Shown one piece after another: positions 55,700 to 63,857 of a DNA stretch of 64,000 nt. A model generated the notes under the pieces. That model saw only the letters and a list, made by a program, of their open reading frames with translations. It searched no databases and was not told the DNA's origin. Position 1 is the first letter of the stretch; each line of letters opens with the position of its first letter. The DNA lies in NCBI GenBank assembly GCA_000212915.1, contig CM001167.1:1542780-1606779 (forward strand), read 5' to 3'. The DNA comes from Bacteroides coprosuis DSM 18011. GTDB lineage: Bacteria; Bacteroidota; Bacteroidia; Bacteroidales; Bacteroidaceae. The position numbers and the translations under genes are program-made.

Positions 55700-57550
55700 A
55701 TGGAAAATTATTTAGTTTCAGCCCGAAAATATCGTCCAGCTACCTTTGATACCGTTGTAGGTCAAGATGCCCTTACAGCGACATTGAAAAATGCAATTGC
55801 AACGAATAAACTAGCTCATGCTTATTTATTTTGCGGACCACGAGGGGTTGGAAAAACTACATGTGCACGTATTTTCGCTAAGACTATTAATTGTTTAACT
55901 CCTACACCCTCTGGTGAGGCTTGCGATAATTGTGAATCATGTGTAGCCTTTAATGAGCAGAGATCTTTTAATATTCACGAGTTGGATGCTGCATCCAATA
56001 ACTCTGTCGAAGATATTCGTCAATTGGTAGAGATGGTTCGAGTTCCTCCTCAAGTAGGCAAATATAAAGTTTATATTATTGATGAGGTTCATATGCTATC
56101 AGCTGCGGCTTTTAATGCTTTCTTAAAGACACTCGAAGAGCCTCCTATGCACGCTGTATTTATTTTGGCTACAACAGAAAAGCATAAGATTCTCCCTACT
56201 ATTTTATCTCGTTGTCAGATTTACGACTTCAATCGTATTCGTGTAGAAGATACTGTAAATCATTTGATGAAGGTTGCCGAAAAAGAAGGTGTTACAGCCG
56301 AACCAGAAGCTCTAAATGTTATTGCATTAAAGGCAGATGGAGGTATGCGTGATGCTTTATCCATATTTGATCAAACAGTTAGTTACACTCGTGGTAATAT
56401 TACTTATCAAGGAGTAATTGAAAACTTAAATTTGCTAGATTATGATTATTACTTTAAACTAACAGAGTCTTTTTTGAGTAATAACGTAGTAGATGCTCTT
56501 CTTATTTTCAACGATATATTAAATAAAGGTTTTGAAGGAAGTCACTTTATCACAGGTTTAGCAAGTCACTTTAGGGATTTGTTGGTTAGCAAAGACACTG
56601 CAACTCTTCCTTTATTGCAAGTAGGTGCAAGTATTCGTGAAAGATATGGCAAGCAGGCTCAGTTATGTAGCTCTTCATTCTTATTTAAAGCGATGAAGCT
56701 CTGCAATGATTGCGATTTAAACTTAAAGGCAAGTAAGAATAAACGTCTTTTAGTTGAACTAACTCTGATTCAAGTTGCCCAGTTGACAGAGGATAACGAA
56801 GGTGGCAGGCCTAGCGGCCAAGATAAAACAATAAAACCCGCATTCAATAAACAACCTCAGGCACAAGCTTCAAGTAGTGCATCAAAGGCTGGTTCTACAC
56901 ATCAGAATGTTGCTAAAACAGCAGTAGAAGTAAAAGAACAATCTTCCCATCAATCAAAGGTTGAAAAACCCGTGGTAGCACCAACTACTTCTCAAGCACC
57001 CCAACATATTCAAGATACAAATCTTGCTGAACGTCTCAAAAGTGCAGGAGTTGCAAAGCGTAAGATACCAGTTGTTACTCGTGAGACAATGGGGGTGTCT
57101 GTAAAAAGGTTGATGCAACAAAATGAGGCCAAGAATGGTACAAAACAAGTATCTACTTCATCTAAGCCCGCACACGAAAAACTGGATACTGCTTTTACTG
57201 AAGCCGATTTAAACTACCAGTGGCAGTCGTATATCAATCAAATGCCTATCGAGCAGAAGGCATTGGCTGTGCGTATGCAAGGTATGCGTGTGCTACTCCT
57301 CGATCCACATACATTTGAGATGGTGGTTGATAATGAGCTTTTGGCTCGTGAGTATATTGAAATCAAACCCCATATTGAAGCTTTTATGCGAAGAGAGTTG
57401 AAAAACGACTTTATTCAATTGAATGTGCGAGTGAGTGAACCCGATGAGAATGTCAAAGTATTCACGAAGACAGAAAAGTTTCAAGTAATGGCGGAGAAGA
57501 ATAAAGCATTATATGAATTGAAAAATGAATTTGGACTAGAGTTCTATTAA
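55700..57550 (+). CDS. dnaX: DNA polymerase III subunit gamma/tau
   Basis: DnaX is the clamp-loader ATPase of the replication machine. The start at 55700 gives MENYLVSARKYRPATFDTVVG, the normal N-terminus. Walker A is GPRGVGKTT, the four-cysteine zinc knot is NCLTPTPSGEACDNCESC, Walker B is VYIIDEVHML and the sensor 1 region is ILATTEKHKI. After the AAA+ part and the oligomerisation domain comes a low-complexity linker (about 375-470, rich in Ser, Gln, Ala) and a tau-like C-terminal domain. The length, 616 residues, is usual for Bacteroidetes. No obvious slippage site for a short gamma form was seen. Confidence 0.96.
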   Translation: MENYLVSARKYRPATFDTVVGQDALTATLKNAIATNKLAHAYLFCGPRGVGKTTCARIFAKTINCLTPTPSGEACDNCESCVAFNEQRSFNIHELDAASNNSVEDIRQLVEMVRVPPQVGKYKVYIIDEVHMLSAAAFNAFLKTLEEPPMHAVFILATTEKHKILPTILSRCQIYDFNRIRVEDTVNHLMKVAEKEGVTAEPEALNVIALKADGGMRDALSIFDQTVSYTRGNITYQGVIENLNLLDYDYYFKLTESFLSNNVVDALLIFNDILNKGFEGSHFITGLASHFRDLLVSKDTATLPLLQVGASIRERYGKQAQLCSSSFLFKAMKLCNDCDLNLKASKNKRLLVELTLIQVAQLTEDNEGGRPSGQDKTIKPAFNKQPQAQASSSASKAGSTHQNVAKTAVEVKEQSSHQSKVEKPVVAPTTSQAPQHIQDTNLAERLKSAGVAKRKIPVVTRETMGVSVKRLMQQNEAKNGTKQVSTSSKPAHEKLDTAFTEADLNYQWQSYINQMPIEQKALAVRMQGMRVLLLDPHTFEMVVDNELLAREYIEIKPHIEAFMRRELKNDFIQLNVRVSEPDENVKVFTKTEKFQVMAEKNKALYELKNEFGLEFY

Positions 57551-57577
57551 TTCTTGGTCTAGATGAAGAATATATAT

Positions 57578-57613
57578 AAAGGAGGCTGAATGTCGTATTC
57601 AGCCTCCTTTTTT
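57578..57613. terminator. Bidirectional terminator between dnaX and the YihY gene
   Basis: AAAGGAGGCTGAAT and ATTCAGCCTCCTTT form a perfect 14-pair stem followed by T. Confidence 0.9.
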
Positions 57614-57624
57614 ATATCTATCTT

Positions 57625-58944
57625 TTATAAATCTTTTACTAATATCTCTGATGCACTATTCAGATATTTTTCCCTAGCACTTAGCAGTACCTCCCATTCA
57701 GATCCAAACTCTTTTTCCTTATCAATCTTGAAATCTTCCGAGCCGAATTGGTCTATTCTCTCTAGTAATAAACCAACACTGAGCTGACTTAAATCTATGG
57801 AGGGTTGGTAGCCTATTTCGGGTTCTTTTTCTCCAGTTAGCACCTCATGAATCATTTTTATTTCTTGGAGTTCAGATAGGGTTCTATTCACAAGGCGGAT
57901 GGGAATACGGTGCTTGCTAGATATCTCATCTGCTGTATAGGGCTTATCTTGCTGTTCAAAACGCTTGCAAATTAAAGAAATAATAAGCAGTGAGATAAAA
58001 TCTCTGTATCTTCTACTTACATTGCGAGTATCCCTATCAAAACTGAAAAAGCGAATGTTTTGCGAAGTGTAAGTTAGCTGTACACCAAATAAGCATATTG
58101 TCCAAGAGGTTTGTAACCAAAGCAAGAATAGGGGGAGAGCCGCAAAACTACCATAAATAGCATTGTATTTCGATACCCAAATCTGACCACTTATATAGAA
58201 GAACTGGAAGAACTGATAAATAGTACCCGCTAGAATACCTGCTGGAAGTGCATGTTTAAACCTTACGTTGGTATTGGGCATAAATACATATAGCCCTGTA
58301 AACATCAGCCAAGTAATCGCAAAAGGAATGAGCTTAATTAAGAATTTTGAGAGTGAACCTAGCAAGATGTAATCTTCCATCTTGGCAAATACGGTACTCA
58401 TAAATAGGGTTACCCCACTAGAGAATACAATAAGAATAGGCATGAGTAGAAACATCGAAAAGTAGTCGGTAATCTTGCGATACATATTTCTCGATTTCTT
58501 GACTTGCCAAATATGATTAAATGTAACTTCTATATTATTAATCAGGTTGAGTACGGTCCAAAGCAACATAGCCAAACCCACACCAATAAATATTCCCCCT
58601 TTGGCATGTTCTAAATAAGAATCTACAAAGGTAAGTATCGCCTCTGTTGTTTCTGTTTGTCCGCCAAAATTAGCAAATAGCTGAGTTTCCATTAATTTGT
58701 CGAAACCAAAACCGCGAGCAATGGCAAATAATATAGCAAGCATAGGGACAATTGCAAGTAGTGTACTATAGGTTAGAGCAGATGCTTTTGCCGCAATTCT
58801 ATCATCCACAAACTGTTTGATGGTAACATATATCGTTTTAATGATATTGTAGAGTGAGAATTTACGTTTAGTAACTTCACTCTCTGTTACTCGCCAAATA
58901 TCCACGGTAATGAATTGCAGGAAATCTGATATCTTCTTATTCAT
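57625..58944 (-). CDS. YihY/virulence factor BrkB family membrane protein
   Basis: The 439-residue inner-membrane protein has about six helices in residues 55-300, with the family pattern DDRIAAKASALTYSTLLAIVPMLAILFAIARGFG and later FKHALPAGILAGTIYQFFQFFYI and YGSFAALPLFLLWLQTSWTICLFG. After the membrane part is a cytoplasmic domain (about 310-439) with winged-helix character (YTADEISSKHRIPIRLVNRTLSELQE), found in the long Bacteroidetes forms. The family was once misnamed ribonuclease BN; its role is unsettled. The gene lies just after rnpB in transcription direction. Confidence 0.9.
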   Translation of the reverse strand: MNKKISDFLQFITVDIWRVTESEVTKRKFSLYNIIKTIYVTIKQFVDDRIAAKASALTYSTLLAIVPMLAILFAIARGFGFDKLMETQLFANFGGQTETTEAILTFVDSYLEHAKGGIFIGVGLAMLLWTVLNLINNIEVTFNHIWQVKKSRNMYRKITDYFSMFLLMPILIVFSSGVTLFMSTVFAKMEDYILLGSLSKFLIKLIPFAITWLMFTGLYVFMPNTNVRFKHALPAGILAGTIYQFFQFFYISGQIWVSKYNAIYGSFAALPLFLLWLQTSWTICLFGVQLTYTSQNIRFFSFDRDTRNVSRRYRDFISLLIISLICKRFEQQDKPYTADEISSKHRIPIRLVNRTLSELQEIKMIHEVLTGEKEPEIGYQPSIDLSQLSVGLLLERIDQFGSEDFKIDKEKEFGSEWEVLLSAREKYLNSASEILVKDL

Positions 58945-58982
58945 ATTGGGGTTACTAATAACTGGAAAGTATAAAAAATAAA

Positions 58983-59336
58983 AACAGTTGGTCTATAAGC
59001 CGAGTTCTGTACCTTATATAAATATAAAGTGTCTGTCATTTATCTAGGCATAATGTCACCATTATGCTCGAGCAGTCTACCCTCCGACGTTGAGCGAGCA
59101 GCTCTTTTTATGTCGGTATACATGACCTTACAACTCCCCAGACGCACAGCCCGTATGTCGCCATACAGCTGGTAAGCTCTTACCTTACCTTCTCACCCTT
59201 ACCTCCGAAGAGGCGGTTATTTTCTTCTGCGTTACTTAACCTTCACAAGCTACTTCCCGTTAGGAAGGGGGATGCTCTGTGTTGCTCAGACTTTCCTCTC
59301 GCACCGAAGTGCCAGCGACAAACCGACCAACTGTTT
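58983..59336 (-). ncRNA. rnpB: RNase P RNA, class A
   Basis: This is the catalytic RNA that trims tRNA 5' ends. Helix P1 is seen as AACAGTTGGTC at the 5' end (59336) pairing with GACCAACTGTT at the 3' end (58983). The conserved 5' core GAGGAAAGTCTGAGC is at about 59295-59281. The universal 3' core near 59000 includes AGAACTCGGCTTATAGACC. The length of about 354 bases is normal. It is probably a separate unit upstream of the YihY gene. Confidence 0.95.
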
Positions 59337-59614
59337 AAGTTTGCAAAGCTAATTGTTTTTTTAGAATTAAAGTAGCAAATCGCTACTAAATAGTCGTTTT
59401 AGCCTTGGTTTTTCTATATTTTCCTTATAATGTTAACTTTATTTGCAACTAATAATTTACTCATTTTATCTCTATATAGTATAACACATTTCCTCCTATT
59501 TTAGATTTAAAATAATTATAATATTGAAAACTAGTGCTTTATATAAAGGTTTGTATTCTATTGATAATAGGTCTATCTTTGGGCATTATTCATTCAATAT
59601 AATTTTTTAGTATA
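59337..59614. other. Gap between rnpB and the PhnA-like gene
   Basis: The divergent spacer holds the rnpB promoter box at 59344-59351; beyond that only AT-rich sequence without a supported feature. Confidence 0.5.
59344..59351 (-). promoter_or_regulatory. -7 promoter element of rnpB
   Basis: TAGCTTTG on the minus strand matches TAnnTTTG, and its end lies 8 bases before the predicted 5' end of the RNA, as expected for a start site. Confidence 0.65.
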
Positions 59615-59956
59615 ATGCCAAATACGCCAAATTGCCCTAAATGTGGATTAGGGAACACTTACTTTGACGGAATGCTATTTATCTGTCCCGATTGTTTTCA
59701 TGAGTTTACAAATGCTAAACCTGAAAGTTCTGAAGAAACTGTAGAGAGAGTACTAGATAGCAATGGTGCAGAGTTACAAGACGGAGATGATGTAACTGTA
59801 ATTAAAGATTTAAAGGTGAAGGGCTCATCTATGGTAGTAAAAAGAGGTACCAAAGTAAAAGGTATTCGTCTATCTGAGGATGATCCTACTCATATTGAGG
59901 GCAGAGTAGATGGTTCTTCTATCTATTTAATGACTTGCTTCCTCAAGAAAAACTAA
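59615..59956 (+). CDS. PhnA/YjdM-like zinc-ribbon protein
   Basis: The 113-residue protein opens with a zinc ribbon, two CxxC pairs in CPKCGLGNTYFDGMLFICPDC (about residues 6-26). A conserved beta domain with DSNGAELQDGDDVTVIKDLKVKGSS and RGTKVKGIRL follows. This is the YjdM/PhnA family, named for a link to phosphonate genes in E. coli that later work did not bear out as phosphonoacetate hydrolase. Function is unknown. Single gene with terminator. Confidence 0.9.
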   Translation: MPNTPNCPKCGLGNTYFDGMLFICPDCFHEFTNAKPESSEETVERVLDSNGAELQDGDDVTVIKDLKVKGSSMVVKRGTKVKGIRLSEDDPTHIEGRVDGSSIYLMTCFLKKN

Positions 59957-59980
59957 GATTTAAAAGAAAATCTATCTATA

Positions 59981-60009
59981 AAGGCTATTCGGTGTGAATA
60001 GCCTTTTTT
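59981..60009 (+). terminator. Terminator after the PhnA-like gene
   Basis: AAGGCTATTC pairs perfectly with GAATAGCCTT, then a T run. Confidence 0.85.
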
Positions 60010-60101
60010 GTTGTAAATTCTTTAAGATTATTAAGTTGTTGTATCTCGAACAATGAAGAAATATACTTGTTCTATTATAAACTAAAACCAACATTAATAT
60101 T

Positions 60102-60707
60102 ATGATTGAAAATAAACTTTGGAGTGCTATTGAGAATAGAAGATCTATCTATTCTATTGATGACAAAATAGAACTATCCAATAAAGAAATTAAAGATTTA
60201 GTAGATTTCGCTGTAAAGTATGTACCATCAGCTTTTAATAATCAATCTACACGTACTGTATTATTACTGGGAGATGAACATAAAAAACTCTGGGATATCA
60301 CTAAGGGTATTTTAAAAGAGATTGTACCTGCTGATGCATTCAAAAACACCGAAGCTAAGATTGATAATAGTTTTCGCTCAGGATATGGAACTATCCTTTT
60401 TTATGCAGATGATGCAGCAACAAAAAATTTGATGGAACAATTTCCTACTTATGCTGAGAAATTTCCTGGATGGGCAGACCAATCTTCGGCTATGCACCAA
60501 TTTGCCATTTGGACGATGCTGACAGATAAAGGCTTAGGAGTAAATCTACAACATTATAATCCTTTGATTGATGAAAGTGTAAGAAAAGAGTGGGGGATTG
60601 ATGAGAATTGGAGATTGATTGCTCAGATGCCTTTTGGCAGACCAACGGGTGATGCTGGGGCTAAAGAATTCAAACCTGTAAGTGAACGATCTATTGTATT
60701 TGAATAA
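60102..60707 (+). CDS. Nitroreductase family protein, Frm2/HBN1-like
   Basis: The 201-residue flavoenzyme belongs to the branch of nitroreductases related to yeast Frm2/Hbn1. It has IENRRSIYSIDD at the N-terminus (FMN contact), the marker YVPSAFNNQSTRTVLLLGDEH, a run GYGTILFYADD, and SSAMHQFAIWTMLTDKGLGVNLQHYNPL in the C-terminal half. Members of this branch respond to lipid or oxidative stress in fungi; the bacterial substrate is unknown. It is unrelated at close range to the two shorter nitroreductases of this window. Confidence 0.88.
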   Translation: MIENKLWSAIENRRSIYSIDDKIELSNKEIKDLVDFAVKYVPSAFNNQSTRTVLLLGDEHKKLWDITKGILKEIVPADAFKNTEAKIDNSFRSGYGTILFYADDAATKNLMEQFPTYAEKFPGWADQSSAMHQFAIWTMLTDKGLGVNLQHYNPLIDESVRKEWGIDENWRLIAQMPFGRPTGDAGAKEFKPVSERSIVFE

Positions 60708-60801
60708 GTAGGAATTAAGAAAACAACGGAGAACATTTTTTGTAAATAGAAAGTTGTATTTTCTTTATTCTTCAAATAGATTGTCTATATTCGTTGTAAA
60801 T

Positions 60802-61059
60802 ATGAAAAAGATGAGTTCTAGATCCACGATTATTATAAATGCAGCATTTTATCTTTTATCCATCAGTTTACTAGGAATGGTAGCTTACGGCTTATCCCAT
60901 GGCTTGAGTTTTTTTACTGAATATTACTGGTTATTCATCACTTTATTTTTTGCTTGGTGGATGGTATTATTCTTAAAATTAAAGAAAGATAACAAACGTA
61001 GAAAAGAAATGACTAAGAACTTTGGACATAAAATAAGAGAAAGAAATTCAAAGCAATAA
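60802..61059 (+). CDS. Small two-helix membrane protein
   Basis: With the start at 60802 (MKKMSSRSTIII) the product is 85 residues with two membrane helices (TIIINAAFYLLSISLLGMVAY and YYWLFITLFFAWWMVLFL) and a basic tail KLKKDNKRRKEMTKNF. The 16 codons before it, to 60754, do not look like protein and contain a possible TATATTCG promoter box. No family is recognised. Confidence 0.6.
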   Translation: MKKMSSRSTIIINAAFYLLSISLLGMVAYGLSHGLSFFTEYYWLFITLFFAWWMVLFLKLKKDNKRRKEMTKNFGHKIRERNSKQ

Positions 61060-61080
61060 GCTTTATAACGATATAAATGA

Positions 61081-61114
61081 AAGAGACTATTACTAAAAAT
61101 AGCCTCTTTTTTTG
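61081..61114 (+). terminator. Terminator after the small membrane protein gene
   Basis: AAAGAGACTATT and AATAGCCTCTTT form a stem with one mismatch, followed by T. Confidence 0.75.
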
Positions 61115-61214
61115 TGCCTTTACTATTTATACATTTTTGGATAAAAATACACTCAAATTATCTTCTTTTCACATTTAGGTTGAGAAATCATTAAATCAGA
61201 TATATAATAGCATT

Positions 61215-61270
61215 ATAACTAGGTCAAGATGATGACATGTCGGTGTCATGATAAGATCATGTCGGTGTCA
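61215..61270 (-). repeat. 22-base-period repeat cluster E (minus strand)
   Basis: Perfect ATGTCGGTGTCA copies at 61237-61248 and 61259-61270, 22 bases apart, with a decayed copy (ATAACTAGGTCA, 7 of 12) exactly 22 bases before at 61215-61226. Confidence 0.8.
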
Positions 61271-61386
61271 AACTAGAACTCTATTTTTATAATTAAAAGC
61301 GAGGGTATATTTATCCTATTATATGGAATATATATTCCTATCTTTTAAGTCTGTTTATTGCGTATCAAACTCGATGTGTTAAAATA

Positions 61387-61405
61387 CAACTCTTTAGGGT
61401 AGAAA
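61387..61405 (+). promoter_or_regulatory. 19-base box shared by two upstream regions (copy 1)
   Basis: CAACTCTTTAGGGTAGAAA is identical to 63695-63713. Both lie upstream of genes on the plus strand and are preceded by GTTAAAA-like sequence, so the likeness is slightly longer than 19 bases. It could be an operator or part of a shared leader. Confidence 0.5.
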
Positions 61406-61468
61406 ATAGCAAAATGTTTTATTTTATAAAACATTTTGTTGTTATCGTATATTAAAATATTTAAAACT

Positions 61469-61834
61469 ATGAAAAAAATTATTTTTTTACTGTGCTTTAT
61501 GAGTGTGTATAATCTTAAAGCCCAAGAGTTGCAACCTGTTGAAACAGAAATGATTAGTGAAACTTTACAATTGTCAACATTTTATGGAAGTAAAGCAAGT
61601 AACCGTGCAAACAATCCATGCAAAGGAGCTACAATTCGTGTTTGCGGTACTATTTCCTCACAATTGCAAGAGGTTAATGATAAAGTATCATTATTGGTTG
61701 AAGAAATAAGAGATGAAATGAATCAAATTATAAAAGTAGAAAAATACTTTATTGATGGAAATTTGCAGGAAGCTGCTTGGCGTGTTTTTAATGAAGTAAA
61801 TATTCCTATGCGTTTAAGAAATGATGATGAGTAA
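61469..61834 (+). CDS. Small secreted protein of unknown family
   Basis: The 121-residue product starts at 61469 with a clear signal peptide (KKIIFLLCFMSVYNLKAQ). The mature part is about 103 residues: FYGSKASNRANNPCKGATIRVCGTIS with two cysteines that may form a disulfide, then a helical segment QEVNDKVSLLVEEIRDEMNQI and an acidic end. I do not recognise it. Its last 14 bases overlap the start of the next gene, so the two are made together. Confidence 0.65.
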   Translation: MKKIIFLLCFMSVYNLKAQELQPVETEMISETLQLSTFYGSKASNRANNPCKGATIRVCGTISSQLQEVNDKVSLLVEEIRDEMNQIIKVEKYFIDGNLQEAAWRVFNEVNIPMRLRNDDE

Positions 61835-63623
61835 TCGAATGACCTTCTTTGCTTTCTTTGTATTTATTAGTTGTCTTTCATTTGGTCAAAACTCTTTTTT
61901 AATAAAGGAAATGGAAGCGAATGATTTACAGATTAGGCAAAAAACAAATACGGAGTCTTTATTAAGGGCATATATTATGTTGTCTAATGATACAATTAAA
62001 GAAGATGAGACAGTTTATGCCCTTATTTATGCTCCGATGAATTGCCCACGATGTGAAGTGGCAATTCCAGCATTTCAAAAGTTGTTAAAAAAGAATGATT
62101 CAAAAAATAAGCTATTATTAATTACTGTCTATGATAATCTTGAACTAGCAAGAGCCTATAATATCAAGCACAATTATGATGCTGATTTTTATCTTTATGA
62201 TACCAATGATTTATATAAAGATATCTTTAGCTTTAATTCTAATGGTATGTTTGGTTTATATCTTCTTAAAATAAATTTAAGTCAAGGCCGTTTAATGACT
62301 GGAGGACAATATATTGTGTTGGATAAAAAGTTTATAAACGAGTTAGTTGATTATGAGGGTATAATGGATGCACATAACTATGAGCAAAATGAAGATATTG
62401 ACGAAGACGAAATAGATTACCCTGTTAGAGATCAAGAATTGAGTTATACAGATCATTATATTCAAGAGGAAAAAGAATTCTTAATATCATCTGTATATGG
62501 AAAAATAACGTACGACAATGATTATTTAATCTTTACAGATGTGTTGTCAAATGGGGCTATGGTATTCCACAAGGATGAAAAAAAGGATGCTCTTGTTTTT
62601 AATAGCTTTATAGAAGCTGACAGCCTTGAAAAAAGAAAGTTTATAACTATTCCTGACGAATTATTCCAAGAAGAGATAAAGAAAGGTTTTGTATTTTATA
62701 TCGCATGTGAATCTCAATTGCGTGATGGAGAGATCTTAAGTATTGCTTATTCACTACCTTACATTGAAATTGAAAAAGAAGTAGATGGAGTTAAACATCT
62801 TGGATTTTATAATTCACCAGCAATTATCAATAGAAATCTTGTTTCAAATAGTAAAGAAGAAATGTATTCTTATAATATAAATATTTTTGAAGAATCATTT
62901 TTTTATACACATTATAATTTCTCTTCGATTAAAAATTGCATAGCAGTGGGTACTCGAAAATTGACATGGCCCATAGAATTTGAAGCTGAAGATTATATGT
63001 TTGATATGGAGAGAAATCCTTTTAATCCTCTATTTTATACTTATAAAAACCCTTATATTACGCTTTTTGATAAAAATGGAGATGTTTTATTGAGATTTGG
63101 GGATTTAGAAGCGTGTCATGAAAAAAGTTTGACGGGATATTATTATACTAATCCTCTAGTAGTTTATAATAAAAATAGAGTAGTTTATACCGATGGTTAT
63201 TCGGGTAAAATATATGACGCTTCCTATAATGAAGATAAAATAATACCTGACAAGTTTTATACAATTTATAATGTAGATATTGAAAATTTTCCAGAACCAG
63301 ATTCTACTAAATTCTATACGCAAGAATATATAAAACCGTATAATAAGTTTTTTTATAGAAGAGTTGAGGCGTTGGAAGTAACCGATGACTATATTGGGTG
63401 CCTTGTTAAATACAGTTTATCGTCAGAAATCGATTTTAAAAAAGATCAATATTCTTTTATCTCCATCAACAGGAAGAATGATGAAATCTCGACTTTTCAT
63501 TTGCCATTATACCTAGACAAAAGAGTAATAGGGTATGGCTTGACGAAAAATGAGGGAAAAATTAAACCATTTATTTTGGTCAAGGATAATAAATCTTTTT
63601 TAAGGATATATAATTGCAACTAA
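61821..63623 (+). CDS. Large secreted protein with thioredoxin-like CPRC segment
   Basis: The 600-residue protein has an N-terminal signal (TFFAFFVFISCLSFGQ) and, at about 64-110, a thioredoxin-like start: VYALIYAPMNCPRCEVAIPAF with the CPRC pair (Cys75, Cys78) and LLLITVYDN behind. The remaining ~430 residues are rich in aromatic and acidic residues in strand-like stretches (YDNDYLIFTDVLSNGAMVF), as in beta-propeller proteins. Several ATGs are possible at the start (61821 to 61839). I do not know the function; the arrangement suggests a redox or sensor protein of the periplasm working with the small protein encoded before it. Confidence 0.65.
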   Translation: MMMSNRMTFFAFFVFISCLSFGQNSFLIKEMEANDLQIRQKTNTESLLRAYIMLSNDTIKEDETVYALIYAPMNCPRCEVAIPAFQKLLKKNDSKNKLLLITVYDNLELARAYNIKHNYDADFYLYDTNDLYKDIFSFNSNGMFGLYLLKINLSQGRLMTGGQYIVLDKKFINELVDYEGIMDAHNYEQNEDIDEDEIDYPVRDQELSYTDHYIQEEKEFLISSVYGKITYDNDYLIFTDVLSNGAMVFHKDEKKDALVFNSFIEADSLEKRKFITIPDELFQEEIKKGFVFYIACESQLRDGEILSIAYSLPYIEIEKEVDGVKHLGFYNSPAIINRNLVSNSKEEMYSYNINIFEESFFYTHYNFSSIKNCIAVGTRKLTWPIEFEAEDYMFDMERNPFNPLFYTYKNPYITLFDKNGDVLLRFGDLEACHEKSLTGYYYTNPLVVYNKNRVVYTDGYSGKIYDASYNEDKIIPDKFYTIYNVDIENFPEPDSTKFYTQEYIKPYNKFFYRRVEALEVTDDYIGCLVKYSLSSEIDFKKDQYSFISINRKNDEISTFHLPLYLDKRVIGYGLTKNEGKIKPFILVKDNKSFLRIYNCN

Positions 63624-63694
63624 TTTATAGGCTATTATCTGTGTTCAAATGTGAATAGGATTTATTTATTTTATGATGTGAATTGTTAAAAATG

Positions 63695-63713
63695 CAACTC
63701 TTTAGGGTAGAAA
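63695..63713 (+). promoter_or_regulatory. 19-base box shared by two upstream regions (copy 2)
   Basis: Identical to 61387-61405, here 145 bases before the incomplete gene at 63858. The sequence between is AT-rich and could be leader. Confidence 0.5.
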
Positions 63714-63857
63714 GTGCTTTATTCCCTCTTTACAACCGAACAAATTGGATATGGTAATGTTAATATATGTATAGTTGTCTTGCTAATGTTTAAATATAAA
63801 GATATTCGTAATATCTAGCTATAAATCCAGAAGTCTAACTATTAAAACAGATTTAAA

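Larger units (their letters stand above)
61060..61468. other. Intergenic region with terminator, repeat cluster E and an upstream box
   Basis: It contains the terminator at 61081-61114, repeat cluster E (61215-61270) and the 19-base box at 61387-61405 in front of the secreted-protein pair. No gene. Confidence 0.6.

Noticed and set aside
9413..61270. Reading the TGACACCGACAT clusters as CRISPR arrays
   Set aside because: Units are only 12 bases with 10-base spacers, at most three good copies, and spacers are partly alike; no cas genes are present.
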